A DNA stretch of 64,000 nucleotides from Paramyrothecium sp. XJ0827 (taxonomy: Eukaryota > Ascomycota > Sordariomycetes > Hypocreales > Stachybotryaceae). Of the stretch, positions 43,884-55,255 are shown piece by piece. How positions within the stretch are numbered: the stretch's first letter is position 1; every line of letters starts with the position of its first letter. The position numbers and the translations under genes are program-made. The notes below the pieces were generated by a model that made no database searches, was not told the origin of the DNA, and saw nothing but the letters and a program-made list of their open reading frames with translations. Location: the NCBI GenBank assembly GCA_020881915.1, contig JAJFPB010000002.1:5467001-5531000 (forward strand). The letters are read 5' to 3'.

Positions 43884-46424
43884 ATGGTAAATTCTTCCGA
43901 TGAGTTCGCGCCTACGTGAGTCTTGAACACCCGCCGCGTTGATCCCAAAAATTCATCGACTATTCTAATGTGTGAGTAGGGTCCTAGGTCTGGACGTAGG
44001 AATGACAGCGACGAGAGCCTCCTTGTTCAAGTTAAAATGGAAAGGCGAAAACGATAGACAATCCTTCTGCGTTAGCTGTCCAACTACTGAAGGGGTCACG
44101 GAGGAGCACAATAGCTGCAACTTTCCAGCAATTGCTTATCCCTTTCATACGGAACGGAATCCTGCGGATTGCCTCGGATTTCGCACTGATACGCGGTCGC
44201 ATCCCTTTCCCCTAAAAATGTTTTGTTATTTTCTTCGCACCCACTACTTAAAAACAAAGGGCAAACTCGACAAACTCTCGGGCATCCGCAAGAGAATCCC
44301 TCAGCTTCACTATTTTTGGACCAAGCTCGAAAAGAGCAACGAAGCTCGTCAGAACGAGGTCATAGCCCATCTGCACAAGATTTTCATCGTGCATCTGCAA
44401 AACGTCCGGGATGCCAGCGCATCCGTGGCGGGGAAAAAGTCCATGACCATTACGAAAATCGCCGCTACCCTACCACCTGACTGGGATATTGCACTCCAAA
44501 AAATCTATGAGAACATTCTGGCGGAGGTATGGAGTGATGTGGGTGGGAGCAACATTACACTGATCTATGAATCTGAAGCAGTGGGCCACTGGCTATTACG
44601 TCAGGACACACAGGACATTCGACGAAGGAGGCCAGAAAAGATCATTCTGGTCGACTTTGGAGGTCACACTTTGGTAAAGCCCCGATACATGCCATCCAGC
44701 CACGGTTATGAGAATACTTCGCTGACCAGATGCGCACAGAGCAGTTACGTATTTGACGTTGCCCGTGGAAGAGATGATGAAAGTTTCGCTTTTTTCTCTT
44801 CCTTTGGTTGGGAGGCTGAATGTGAGTGCAGCCAAGCAATCCGACCCGCCCTTCACTTTGGTTTCCTGGGATGTTAGTGACACACCCTCGGGCAGGTTCA
44901 CTTGGAGGCTCTGAGCTGCATTCAACACTAGTCAAATCAAAACTCGAGACCAAGATCGATCAGCGGAGGCAGCGTTTGACTCCGGAAGAGATCGGTCAAT
45001 TAATCAGTAGCTGCATGCTCTTCTACCGCACATTCGTAAGAAGGAAGATCGACGGACAGCCATTCAGCTTACAAGGGGAATTGAATTCGGTTTCATATGA
45101 ATTCAGATTCAGTGAAACAGAAGCCAAGAAGATGTACGAGGATTGTTTCAACGCCTGCCTTCCGAATCTGTCTCGCAAGTTCAAAAAGGTGGCTGAGAAT
45201 TCTTCAAATGTCGTCGTGGTTCTTAGTGGCGGCAGTTTTCTAAACAAACATGTCTTCGACGAGACAGTCAAAGCCATCAAAAAGGCGGGCCTCGAACACC
45301 TACCATGGAGAGACGAAATGGTCGATGCTGGCCGACGGTACGTCTACGCCAAGTATGACATGATTGATGGTCACAAGTTTCTAATTGAGAATGTTAGCCC
45401 AGGAATTGTGAGCATGGGTGCGGCCATGGCTCTTGGTAACGAGCTCACGGTTGACGAATTCATGAAAAATGCTTCGTTTGCAATTGATACATGCCAATCA
45501 ACAGACGCGACCCTTCCTGTTCTGCTGAACGATAATGGTAGCAAACCGATAACCGTGCACTTGCAAGGAGGGAGCAGACGCTCAGACGTGTACATCGTTT
45601 GTGCACCATTGACTCCTGACCGAAACAGCTCAGTTATCCCCAGAAGTATTACCTATGAGTTTCAGATGATAAATCGACGCTACAGTGGGTCATACAGCAT
45701 TTCTCTGCACCTTGAACATGGAGACAACGAGAACCCGCATTCTCTAGTGTTCCAGCAAAGAAGAGAGGACTCGCGGAGAAAAGATAACATCGAAGAGCGC
45801 CGTTGGCCCATCTACTATGATCCGGGCTCTTGTGTCTGCTTCATTGACTGGGACAAGCTGCAACGTGGAGCAGACCAGAGCCGAGAAGGTAAAAGCAACA
45901 GGTCATCAAGACCCAGAAGGACGATTGCTCAGTATCGCAAAATATGGCAACAAGAGCAAACAAATATTGGTGTTAAATACTGGCAGGACAGCCTCGATGA
46001 ACTCGACATTGAGGATTGGGGCCAGTGGATAGAGCAATTCCACGTTCGTCTCCGCAGTCCCACCCTCGGGCACGATACCATTAGAGGCAACGATGGTAGG
46101 CCACACAGTACTGATACAACGGCAACCTCTAGCATCCATGATGCTACCCAGATCCTGTCTCATCGCAGAGCTCCCGAGGCCTACATGACTCCAGGGCCGG
46201 TTCCAGTATATACAACCCCGGCAGGTTCAAGTTCTGGGGCAGCCACTTTTCCACTTATCTTCAACAACGGACAGCCAATATACGAACTAGATTCTAATCA
46301 TCAAACCGAAAGTCGCACAGACTCGTTAGCACAAGTCGCGGGACATTCAGCTCAAAAGCGACGGGCTGATCCTATGGAAAGCACCGGATCCCGTCAACCA
46401 CAGCTCAAGCGTCACTTACCTTGA
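43884..46424 (+). CDS. Hsp70/HSPA12-like ATPase-fold protein, 778 aa
   Basis: Four exons: 43884-43915, 43980-44673, 44740-44821 and 44896-46424; introns of 64, 66 and 74 bp, all in phase. The actin/Hsp70-type ATPase core is visible: phosphate-1 loop VLGLDVGMTATRAS (about residues 12-25), a connecting helix with IYESEAVGHWLL, phosphate-2 loop IILVDFGGHTL (about 232-242), GGSELH, and the adenosine loop VVVVLSGGSFLNKHV. The region matches fungal Hsp70-like proteins related to HSPA12 rather than canonical chaperones: the classical GIDLGTT and substrate-binding domain are absent. The C-terminal about 200 residues are Ser/Thr/Pro/His-rich and probably disordered. Exon 3 is only 82 bp; without it the gene seems frameshifted. 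Function of this group is largely unknown. Divergent from a HET gene. Confidence 0.82.
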
Positions 46425-47746
46425 TAAAAAAGCGGATCACATTACGAACTAGAAATACCAAATTGGACGATAATAATCTGTGAGAGAATCTAGGACGGGG
46501 CATTATGAGTAAGCTAATTTTACCATTTGGATTGTAATACAAGCAAATGCTCACATTTGGCAATCTAGTATTGTTGGGCTTAAGAGGACCACCTACACTG
46601 TCCTAGGAAAGGTAGTTGGGATAGAATCCTGCATCTTAGCTATTACGAAGGTCAAATTTCGATCATCAATAAATAATTCTTCTCTTGTGAATAACCTACT
46701 GTCTCCAGAAATACTCTGCGGCTGTTGCGAGAACGCCAGAAGGTCCAGAGTGCCTTTCGTAGTCTTGTCCGGTCAACACACTTGAGTGGGGTCGCATCAT
46801 TTCGTCACCCAAGAGTATGTCCTACTTGCATAGAACAACCGCCGAAGATAAGGCCGAGAGAATTGATGTTCTGTTTTATCCATCATGTGCGTAACGTGCC
46901 GTGCATTGTTCGGAGCGAACCCCACCCCGGCAAGAAGACGACAGTAGCTCAAGCGCGGCAATTCTCACGGTGATGCACATGACTGGGAAACTTGACTTGG
47001 ACTAGTACTTATATTTCGGGGTTCCCACCCTAAGTTCTAGAAAGAGTAATAGTCAATCTGGGTGGAGAATTGGTCGGTGCGAAGGGCTAATAGAAGCTGC
47101 GTCAAAGCAAACAAGCCGGAACAACCCCGAGATTAAGCAGCCTCGAACCAACGCATGTTGAGCAAAACGCGACATCGACTTACATCAGCCTCGTACCTTA
47201 CAAACTGTGGACTACTGCCGTATCACTCTCAAGTGGCCCCAAGAATAATTACCACAAACGTGAGGCGAACCTTATTTGCACAGCAATACCGGTAAGGCTA
47301 GGAGAGACGGGAGCTAGGAGAGATGGGATGACACGGGTCGGGACCAAGCTTTGGAGGATTTGACCCCTGTTTGATCCTTTGTGTTTTGGGACGGCGACCC
47401 CTTCCAGCTCTAAAGCCCGGCAAGGAAGGTAACCAGGTTGCGACAAGGTGAACGGGCCACAGTCAGCACTGTAAAGGGAAATTGGCTTCGACTAAAACCA
47501 TGGGAAGCCTGGGGCAAGACGCAGGAGTTGTTCCATGGTGTTTTGCAGAAGACTCCTGGAGGATGGCGAATGGTTTTTTGCATTTCTTCAATCAGTTCCT
47601 CCTATTTTCTTGAAATTTTCTGTTCTCCTTCATATCGCTCTTTCAATTCTCATCCCTCATTCTGTTCCTTATTGTCATTATTTTCTTTTGTTCCTTTATT
47701 CTTTCTTTGTTCTTTTATTGCATTTATTGCATTTATACTTCTCAAA
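46425..47746. other. Intergenic, 1.3 kb
   Basis: 3' flank of the Hsp70-like gene and promoter of the membrane protein. The last about 160 bp before the ATG at 47747 are strongly pyrimidine-rich (tttcttcaatcagttcctcc onwards), as expected for a transcribed leader. No ORF supported. Confidence 0.5.
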
Positions 47747-49894
47747 ATGTTGCCCCGGCTGGCTAACATCCTGGCTCTGTGCGCCCTGGTGGCCTTCGCA
47801 GATGCCGCCGCTGTCCCTCCGTCCGTACAAACTCGAGCGTCTTCGCCCAGAGCACTTCACGATATCCGCAGGCGCCTTCACGAGATCCGCTTAAGCATGC
47901 GCCAGGACGAGGTGTTCAGTGAAAGCATATCGCTAGAAAAGTCGTTCACCAACGCGACACTTTTGTCAGGGTACGGGACACTCACGGCTACACACGCTGC
48001 ATTATCATCCTGTATCTTCGGATAGACTAACAAGACAATGCAGCAACGTTGAGCTCGGCGAGTTAATCGGAGGCGCTCCAGACGGAGGCGCCCAGCCACC
48101 CGCAGGAACACCCGGAGACGCCCCCGGAGGTACACCTGGAGGTGCACCTGGAGATGCACCGGGAAACACTCCAGGAGATGGCCAGGCAGGAGGTGAAACG
48201 GGAATCTCAGTTGGAATCGAGGTCGTTTGTTCCAGGTGCTACACTAAAGGAACTGCAAGCGCAAAGCTCGACATTGAAGGCGGCGTTGACCCGGCTACTC
48301 TGTTTGATGGCGCGCTGGATGCAGTTGGTGATAGCGTCGCAGGCACCATTGATCAACTCACAGAGTTCATCGGGGATATCGATTTCGACTTTTCCGATTT
48401 CGAGCTCAACATTCCAGCACCTGACCTAGACTTCAACGTCGACCTGTCTGTGTTCCCAGACACCGTCTTGGAGTTTAGCATCGACAACCTGGAGCTATTC
48501 ATGGAGGTCGAGACCACCCTTTCTGGAGGAATTACACACGAGATACCCCTCTTCAGATCGGTTGGGCTTGGCCTCGAACTGACGCCAGACTTGTTCCTCG
48601 GTCTGGTCTTTGGCGTTGATCTCATTTTGTCCGCGGACGCGGAGATAAGCCTCACCAGCGGCTTTCACCTGGCGCTCGAGGACGCCGCTGTGCTCAAGGT
48701 AGCCCTCTTCTCCGAGGAGGCTACAGACCTCGCATTGTAAGTGCTTTTGTTGTCCGCATCCGTTTCACGCAACCCGTATTCTAACTCGAAATGTACTAGC
48801 AACGGCGGCCGCTTCGAGTTTCTGCCGGTTACCGTCAACTCAGCGCAAGGCACTGTTCGTGCAATCCTCCGACTTTCGCTGCGTGCTGGCTTCGAGCTCT
48901 CTCCACCCGATTTGATCCCTGGGTTCAACCTTGATATCCCATTCCTCGGAGATCTATCGGCCTCTGCGGGTATCGAGACTCTGGTCTTCGCCAATGTTGC
49001 CGACCTCCTCACGAGGATCGAGGCGGACTTCGCTCCTGATGCTGAGTGCGCTTTGAATGTCGTCCAGGAATACACCCTTGCGGTCGGTGCCGCGGCCGGT
49101 GCGACTGTCGGCATTGCAGGCCAGGTCTTTGGCCCCACAGCCTCAACTGAAATTCCAATTTTCACGGCTACGATTTTTGACCTCTGTGCCGTCGACGGTC
49201 CAGGCGCGGCGCCAACAACTCCTCTTCCCACTCCTCCTCCAGCAGGTTGCAACCAGACTGCACCCCAGCCTACTCCTGCACCGGCAAACCCTACTCCACC
49301 GGCACTTATCATCACCACGCTGACTCGCGAGGTTACTCACACAGCCATTCAGTGTCAAACTACGGGGCTATGCCAGTGTCCAGCGTCTATGCAAACTCTG
49401 AGAGAAAACATCGTTACAGAGACACTGGTCACCAGCGTTGCGGCTGGAGTTGTAGCAACTTTCCCGGAGACCACAGGTTCGGTGGTGTCCAGCACGGCTG
49501 AATGGGGCAAGGGTGCCCAAGACTTTCGCCCTCCAGGGCCCACAGCAGCCCCTGACATTGCGCATGCCAAGCGAAGCATTGTTAGCCTCTATAACATCGA
49601 CTCAGATGAAGAGAGTATTGAGCTCCAACCTGCAGACGAAACATTTCCTATCAGTCAAGGATTGATAATAGTTCTCAGTCTTGGAGTTGGCACCTCTATT
49701 CTTATAGTGATGGCTGGATTGATCTTGTGAGTATCTGCCCATGATCTGACCCTTAGAAGCTTGTGGTTGCTGACTTAACTTGAACCAACAGGCTACGATT
49801 GAGTCGAGGCCAAGCAAAGGACGAAGATTACGAATGTAATAATGACGTTTTCGAGAAGGAGCCCCTCACATCTGGTGGAGTTATCAGGTTGTGA
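47747..49894 (+). CDS. Type I membrane protein with collagen-like segment, 648 aa
   Basis: Four exons: 47747-47970, 48044-48736, 48800-49726 and 49792-49894; introns of 73, 63 and 65 bp. Order: signal peptide (MLPRLANILALCALVAFADA); short basic stretch; a Gly/Pro/Ala-rich collagen-like segment at about residues 84-126 (repeats of the type GGAPGDAPGNTPGD); and a large beta-rich ectodomain (about 130-435) with acidic repeats such as FIGDIDFDFSDFELN. A Pro/Thr-rich stalk (about 440-475), a short CQTTGLCQC motif, and one membrane helix (LIIVLSLGVGTSILIVMAGL) precede a cytosolic tail of about 30 residues. No enzyme motif is recognised. The architecture suggests a cell-surface sensor, adhesin or wall-spanning protein. 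The last intron falls within the end of the membrane helix. Confidence 0.82.
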
Positions 49895-51672
49895 TGCGCT
49901 AGATCATGACCAGTTCCTTTTTCACGGATCATTTTGCTTCAAGTGCGTAACGTCTAGACGAGAAATGCCATGATTTAGCTAGAGTACTACCAGCCATCGA
50001 TAAGAGCTCATCGGTCGAACAGCCTTATTATGTTTCTTGAGACAAAATGTGACTACCTGGGGATATTTAATTATTGACAGATGATTCTATGGAATTTCTC
50101 AGGTTGTAATTGGTACATTCCAACCACTGAGTAGAATCGACAACGCATGTGTATTTCCATATTTTTTTCTTGACAGCCTGCGGTGAGGATGCTCCTCGAA
50201 GCTGTTTATCTTCAACGCCAGACTGGGCCAAGACCAGCAGGTGCCAATATTAGATGTCTATCTAATCAGTCAAGGCTGCAAGCCCATGCCTAGCCTACTA
50301 ACTGGCCAGTGGTGCAGGATCTTGTCCCTGACTTCGAATCTGCCAATCAATACTTCAAGCTAACACAGGTCCCAGCCACTTGCGTGGCCGCCTGTGAGAA
50401 GTTCGGCAGTCCTTGGCCTCTGATGAAAGAATACCAAATATCACACATCTAACTTCGAGCAAGATGTGTACAGTCTTGCTGGGCATGGTAACGGTAAACA
50501 AGTGTGCCCTTCACTTCATATTGTGAGTTGCTGGCTGACGCCATATGCGCCCAGAAAGAAACATCGAGAAGTGACATGACTGCAACGTGCACTTCAGTAA
50601 ACTCATTCTTCGACGCAAACGCTTCTTCTTGGTTCTTTGTGATGCTGCTCTCTTGGCATCTTGGCCCCGTGATGATCCTGATTTAGGCCACCCATTGTTC
50701 GGAGCTCGCTCCCGTGTCCGTTGGCAATTCGCCGAGCACGGCCGGCAATGTACTTTTTATGCTAAATGCCTGAGATTGACAGCAGGCTTCCGCGTCCGTT
50801 TCATGTGAGGCGCTAAGCGGAGGGTGTGGCTCCGGCTCGTGGGCTCAGGGGTGGTCAGGGCCACTGCCGGCGTCCAACGTCGTCCACAGTCACGCAATCT
50901 GACTGGCCCTGCCACCCTGACGGCTGCATAAACCGTGTTTTTTGTGTTGTTTTTCGGGAAGGGCAATTGCGTCATGCAAAATTGTCGGTCCTGCTTCAGC
51001 GCTCTCCTGTTAGATGGCCGTAACTGCAGGAATGTCATTTAGCCGCGGCGCAGGGATATCCTCGCTTCCAGAGCGCCGGAGGTATAAAGTCGGACGCCAA
51101 GACCACTGCGCTGGCCACTGCCGTGTTTGGCTCCGCTAAAGTCTTTCAACTTCCTACAAATGAGCCCACAAGGAAGCGATGAAGGAGCGTCTTTGTCCTC
51201 CGCATTATGGACCACATGTTTTACCAGCGACGATCTCGAGTGGGACCTGGGCATAACCCTTGTGAATTACTTGTTTCGTCGACAGCCCACCACTCACCCA
51301 CAGAAACCTCCGTCGGTCATGTAGTAAAGATCAGCGCCGTGGGGCCGGCTCTGCGGGAAGGAGACCGACAAAACAGGGACTGATTGGACAGGCCAAGTCA
51401 AAGTGACAGATTCATTGCCCTGTCACAAGGGAAGTTGGCGGGCGACAAGACGGCGACAGCATCGCTCAAATCCAGGAATGGGGGGCGCTTACGAATTCGT
51501 GGGACGTCAGAGTGCATAGATGCGGGAACAATGCTGGTTAGAGTTGGATATATAAACACAGCACTTCCTTCAAGTTCTTCAACCTCATCAACAACAACCT
51601 TCATCTCAGCCAAAAAGGAACTTGCCAGACCACTTTCATCTTAACCTGCCCATTTACGCAAAAACAGCCACA
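49895..51672. other. Intergenic, 1.8 kb
   Basis: Promoter region of the AA9 gene on its right. ORFs up to 93 codons occur on both strands without protein-like character. Nothing else recognised besides the TATA-like element near 51549. Confidence 0.45.
51549..51556 (+). promoter_or_regulatory. TATA-like element tatataaa
   Basis: Lies about 120 bp upstream of the AA9 start codon, followed by an A/C-rich leader with tcaacaacaacc, typical of highly expressed fungal genes. Confidence 0.55.
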
Positions 51673-52386
51673 ATGGTCTTCAACCGGTCCAACGTTCTCG
51701 CCATCCTGGCTGCCGCCGGCGCCGTCAACGCCCACGGCCACATCTCCAAGGTTGTCGCCAACGGCGTCGAGTACCCTGGTGCTGTCCCCGGAAACGTGTC
51801 CCCCGACTCTGTCGGCTGGTCCGCCTCCAACCTCGACAACGGTTTCGTTGAGCCCAATGCCGCTGGCACCGCGGACATCGCGTGCCACAAGTCGGCCAAG
51901 GCCGCCTCCAAGTTCGTCCAGGTCGCCGCTGGTGACAGCGTCACCCTGCAGTGGAACACCTGGCCCGACTCTCACAAGGGCCCCGTCATCGACTACCTTG
52001 CACCCTTTGGCACCAGCCCCGGCTCCCTGAGCTTTGCCAAAATTGCCGAGAAGGGCCTGATCTCCGGCTCCAACCCTGGCAACTGGGCCGCCGATGAGCT
52101 TGTCGCCAACGGCAACTCGTGGACTGTGACTATCCCGTCCTCTGTGGCCCCAGGCCAATACGTCCTCCGCCACGAAATTATTGCCCTGCACTCAGCCGGC
52201 AACGCCAACGGTGCCCAGTTCTACCCTCAATGCATCAACATTGAGGTTACCAGCGGTGGTTCCACCAGGCCTAGCGGTTCTCCCGCCACCTCCTTCTACA
52301 AGGCTAATGACCCTGGTGTTCTCTTCAACCTCTACCAGGCATTCGACAGCTACCCCATTCCCGGGCCTGCCCTTCTCCGCGCATAG
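51673..52386 (+). CDS. AA9 lytic polysaccharide monooxygenase, 237 aa
   Basis: Secreted copper enzyme (former GH61) that oxidatively cleaves cellulose or related glucans. Intronless. The ATG at 51673 has a good Kozak context (cacaatgg). The signal peptide (MVFNRSNVLAILAAAGAVNA) ends exactly before HGHISKV, so the mature N-terminus is the copper-brace histidine. The second copper histidine is in WPDSHKGPVIDYLA and the axial tyrosine in QFYPQC, with a conserved ALHSAG upstream. Two cysteines (ADIACHK and YPQCINIEV) can form the usual disulfide. The end (FYKANDPGVLFNLYQAFDSY) is the normal AA9 C-terminus; there is no linker or CBM1. With the mannanase and GH93 enzyme it forms part of the plant-polymer-degrading set in this window. 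Confidence 0.95.
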   Translation: MVFNRSNVLAILAAAGAVNAHGHISKVVANGVEYPGAVPGNVSPDSVGWSASNLDNGFVEPNAAGTADIACHKSAKAASKFVQVAAGDSVTLQWNTWPDSHKGPVIDYLAPFGTSPGSLSFAKIAEKGLISGSNPGNWAADELVANGNSWTVTIPSSVAPGQYVLRHEIIALHSAGNANGAQFYPQCINIEVTSGGSTRPSGSPATSFYKANDPGVLFNLYQAFDSYPIPGPALLRA

Positions 52387-53083
52387 AGTCTTGATGACTT
52401 TAGACTGGTACTGCTCAAACAGGTTTTACACGGTGGTCTGGGGCGTGCCGACAACAGTCGGCGGCAATAGATTGAGATATTTTGGGACTCCCAAAGGCCG
52501 CAAGCCGGCAGCGGTGACCCGGAATGGTTGCGGATTTTCCAAGCCTCCCCCTAGCAAACGGCTTGTATATAGGCTGGGTGGTGATAAGGCTTGACAGTAC
52601 ATATTTCTTGACAAACATGTTCATAGTTCTCTTCATGAATAAAGGAGTTCATTACTACTGCCCGTGCGAAAACATGTCGTCGGCGGCTTGTGACAAATGT
52701 AAGCCTCTTTCTCGTCCACCAGGGTAATTTAAGAATACCCTGAGAATTCCTGTCTTTCAAAGACCTTGTCGCCTCCAATAAGAAAGACATGAAATGCAGC
52801 TTGCTTTACTTGCAGTTCAAAATTCTGCAGGATGCAACTGGAAGCCCTCCTTGCCCCTACCCTATAGTCCCCATCTTCCTTGTGCCAAGATTTCGCTGGG
52901 TGATTGAAAATCTCCACTCATTCTAGTGGTCACAAGCCATCACAAAAGAGCACGAGTGACGTCATCAATGCTCGGCAAAGCCATAGCTAGCAATGAGGCG
53001 AATTTGTCTTACTTATCAAAGCAAAAGCTCAACCATAGTCAACTCTTCTCTTCTCAGTATTCAGCCAGCAATACCATTACACA
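52387..53083. other. Intergenic, 0.7 kb
   Basis: 3' flank of the AA9 gene and promoter of a small gene. No ORF supported. Confidence 0.5.
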
Positions 53084-53316
53084 ATGGACTCCTCCTTGCA
53101 AATGCAGCCCAACCCCCTTGGAGATCGCGGCAAGGCGCTTGAGAATCAGTGGATTAAGCAGAAGGAGTACGTACCCGGTCTTTCAAATCATGAACCTCAC
53201 TGACCTGCTCTTCCAGGAAGGAAATGGCCAAGTCTCAGTCGAAGCAACCTCAAGGCAAGGCGCGGAAGGAATCTGATGATTCGAAGGACCCTCGGGCAGG
53301 ATGGGTCGGCATGTAA
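53084..53316 (+). CDS. Small two-exon protein, 60 aa
   Basis: A short gene easily missed because neither exon is a long ORF. Exon 1 is 53084-53166, exon 2 is 53217-53316. The 50-bp intron is ideal: GTACGT donor, CTGAC branch site, polypyrimidine and TTCCAG acceptor. The protein begins MDSSLQMQPNPLGDRGKALE, then QWIKQKEKEMAKSQSKQ and a Lys/Asp-rich end GWVGM. It is highly charged and helix-prone. The RGKALENxWIKQKEKE segment faintly recalls the charged helix of mitochondrial F1-ATPase inhibitor proteins, but the coiled-coil half of that family is missing, so I do not assign the function. Strong start context (acaatgg). Confidence 0.65.
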
Positions 53317-55255
53317 TCAGCCTCGGTGCCTGAGAACTATGCTATCGAAAATCATTACAAGGGTCATTGATTTAGTCCACCCCATGCGATCTGATGGCCC
53401 CTTGGTTGTGCATGTACACTCTGGCCTCCCAATGTTGTAAGCAAGATCAATGGACCACAGCATGAGCAGCAAAGTTCCGAGTACCGAAGGCGATTCTATA
53501 TCGGGCAATCAACCAAAAATGCTCACCGACAGAATTCGCTTGACTTGATAGTTCTACATAACCAGACACGTACATGCACCATCATAAGGCATGAATAGAA
53601 GCGAAGATGGATACCTAGCCCATTGCAACTGGCCTGTCTATGAAACGGAGACTCACGTGAATCATAATAGGCCAGCTGGTTGATACGAAAATGTGCCTGG
53701 ACGAAATTCAAAAGCCATTGAGGAAGTAACTTGCATGTCGACTGAGATGTTAAGATCATTAGGCATTGCGATCAAGCTACCACGGCCCTAGTTCGCTGCA
53801 TAATCGATAGCTACTCACTCCTCCATCCGCGTACTGCTCCGCTTGCATATTCTTCAATCTCCCAATGTTCGTCGGCATCCCTTAGCACTTGTCAGATACC
53901 ATCATTTTCCTGACTCGACACCACAAAGCTCGGATCATCGGGATTTATCTCTTGGCGTTCCTCTGGTTCCTCATGTTCCTCCTCTGGAGCAGCTGCATGG
54001 CCGATCACATTGATCTGTCTGCAATTCACTAAACCGCGCGTCAAGGGCACATGAAGTCACCTTGACGCACCTTTCGCCAGTGTCATTGTTATTAGATCCC
54101 AGGGGACCACCCAAAAACTGGGAGCTCGATCAGTGGCTCACGGAGAGCCGATAATACTTTCAGAGTGGAATGACCTGGGCACCGTAGACGCCGTAGCGAT
54201 GGCGGCAAGCATTGTAGCTTGAGAGTACCCATAAATTGCCCACGGGCAATTCTTTTGCCAGGAAACCGGCAGGCTATACGCTTCTAATGGTGCTACTGTG
54301 ACTTAAATGGCTTTCAGTGACAACAGTAGGCAAAGGCATAGGGTGGAACATGTGCAAATAGAGAATGCACCCGTAAAGCAAGGAGACAAACTACACAGAG
54401 CCGAATCATATGCAGCTTGAGGACAATTCAGCGATACGGCCAGACTTGCACCCTTGACTGCGGTGGCTATGTGGCGACAATCTCATGAGCTCGGGCTAGA
54501 AGAATGAGCACATTATTAGGACCTCTATTGAGCCAAGAAACAAACATGGCACGGTGACGGAGCCATACCTCCACGTCAGGGAAACGAGGTTTCCACGCGG
54601 CGGCCCATAATTTACCGGGATCTTCCGATCTTTGAGGTTATGCTTACCGCTCGGAACGGTCACGCCCTTGCATTAGAGACTGCAGCTTCATTCGGGTCAG
54701 ACGATATTGCATCAATGCGAAGCCTGTTGATCCGTTAGCTAAGACCGAACAAGTCCTCATTGACCCGAACTCGAGGAACTAACCGCTAGCCCTCGGCAGA
54801 AACAATTGGTGCGCTTCTGGATCCCCACAGGATCCCGCCAGTGATCTGGTAGAGCTCTGCCGACGGATCCCTGCAACCCTCCACAATTCTCCATCTCTCC
54901 CCCGCATCGAGTCGTGGGACGCGAGGCGCAATCTCCACAGTCAATTCCGCGTCTCCAACGTTTGGTTGCAGCGGGTGAAGTTTTGCAGCGCTAGCTGAAT
55001 GGTGGCTGCGTTTGCGGAGCGTGCAGACGTGCCCGAGATGCGCCAGCTGCTGATTTGTGCGATTGTTCGTGAGGCGCATCTTTCATCACCAGTGGTTTGG
55101 GTCTCGGTGTTGACCAGGATGCGAATGGCAATTAGCTGATGGAGGCGGTGATGACGGAGACTACGAGTTCCGGGACTTTAAAAGCGACCGCGTCCTCGGG
55201 AGAAGCTCGAGGAAGTCGCTTGAACCTTGTGCCACATCGTCAGCGTTCCACCACA
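53317..55255. other. 1.9 kb region with possible minus-strand gene remnants
   Basis: On the minus strand near 53645-53870 two short exon-like pieces can be joined by a good intron (GTGAGT to CTTAACATCTCAG), giving a start MPTNIGRLKNMQAEQYADGG and then a segment with LPQWLLNFVQAHFRINQLAYY. No continuation was found, so this may be a fragment or chance. The rest has no gene I can support. The right end is the promoter of the GH93 gene, with tttaaaag at about 55176. Confidence 0.3.

Noticed and set aside
44822..44895. Apparent frameshift or pseudogene in the Hsp70-like gene
   Set aside because: Explained by a phase-1 intron with GTGAGT donor and GGGCAG acceptor.
48665..49318. 217-codon minus-strand ORF over the membrane-protein gene
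   Set aside because: Shadow of the plus-strand frame, which has signal peptide, consistent introns and a membrane helix.
51601..52191. 196-codon minus-strand ORF over the AA9 gene
   Set aside because: Gly/Val/Asp-rich shadow of the AA9 coding strand.
54786..55079. 97-codon minus-strand ORF upstream of the GH93 gene
   Set aside because: No domain or splice support; probably chance within the promoter region.
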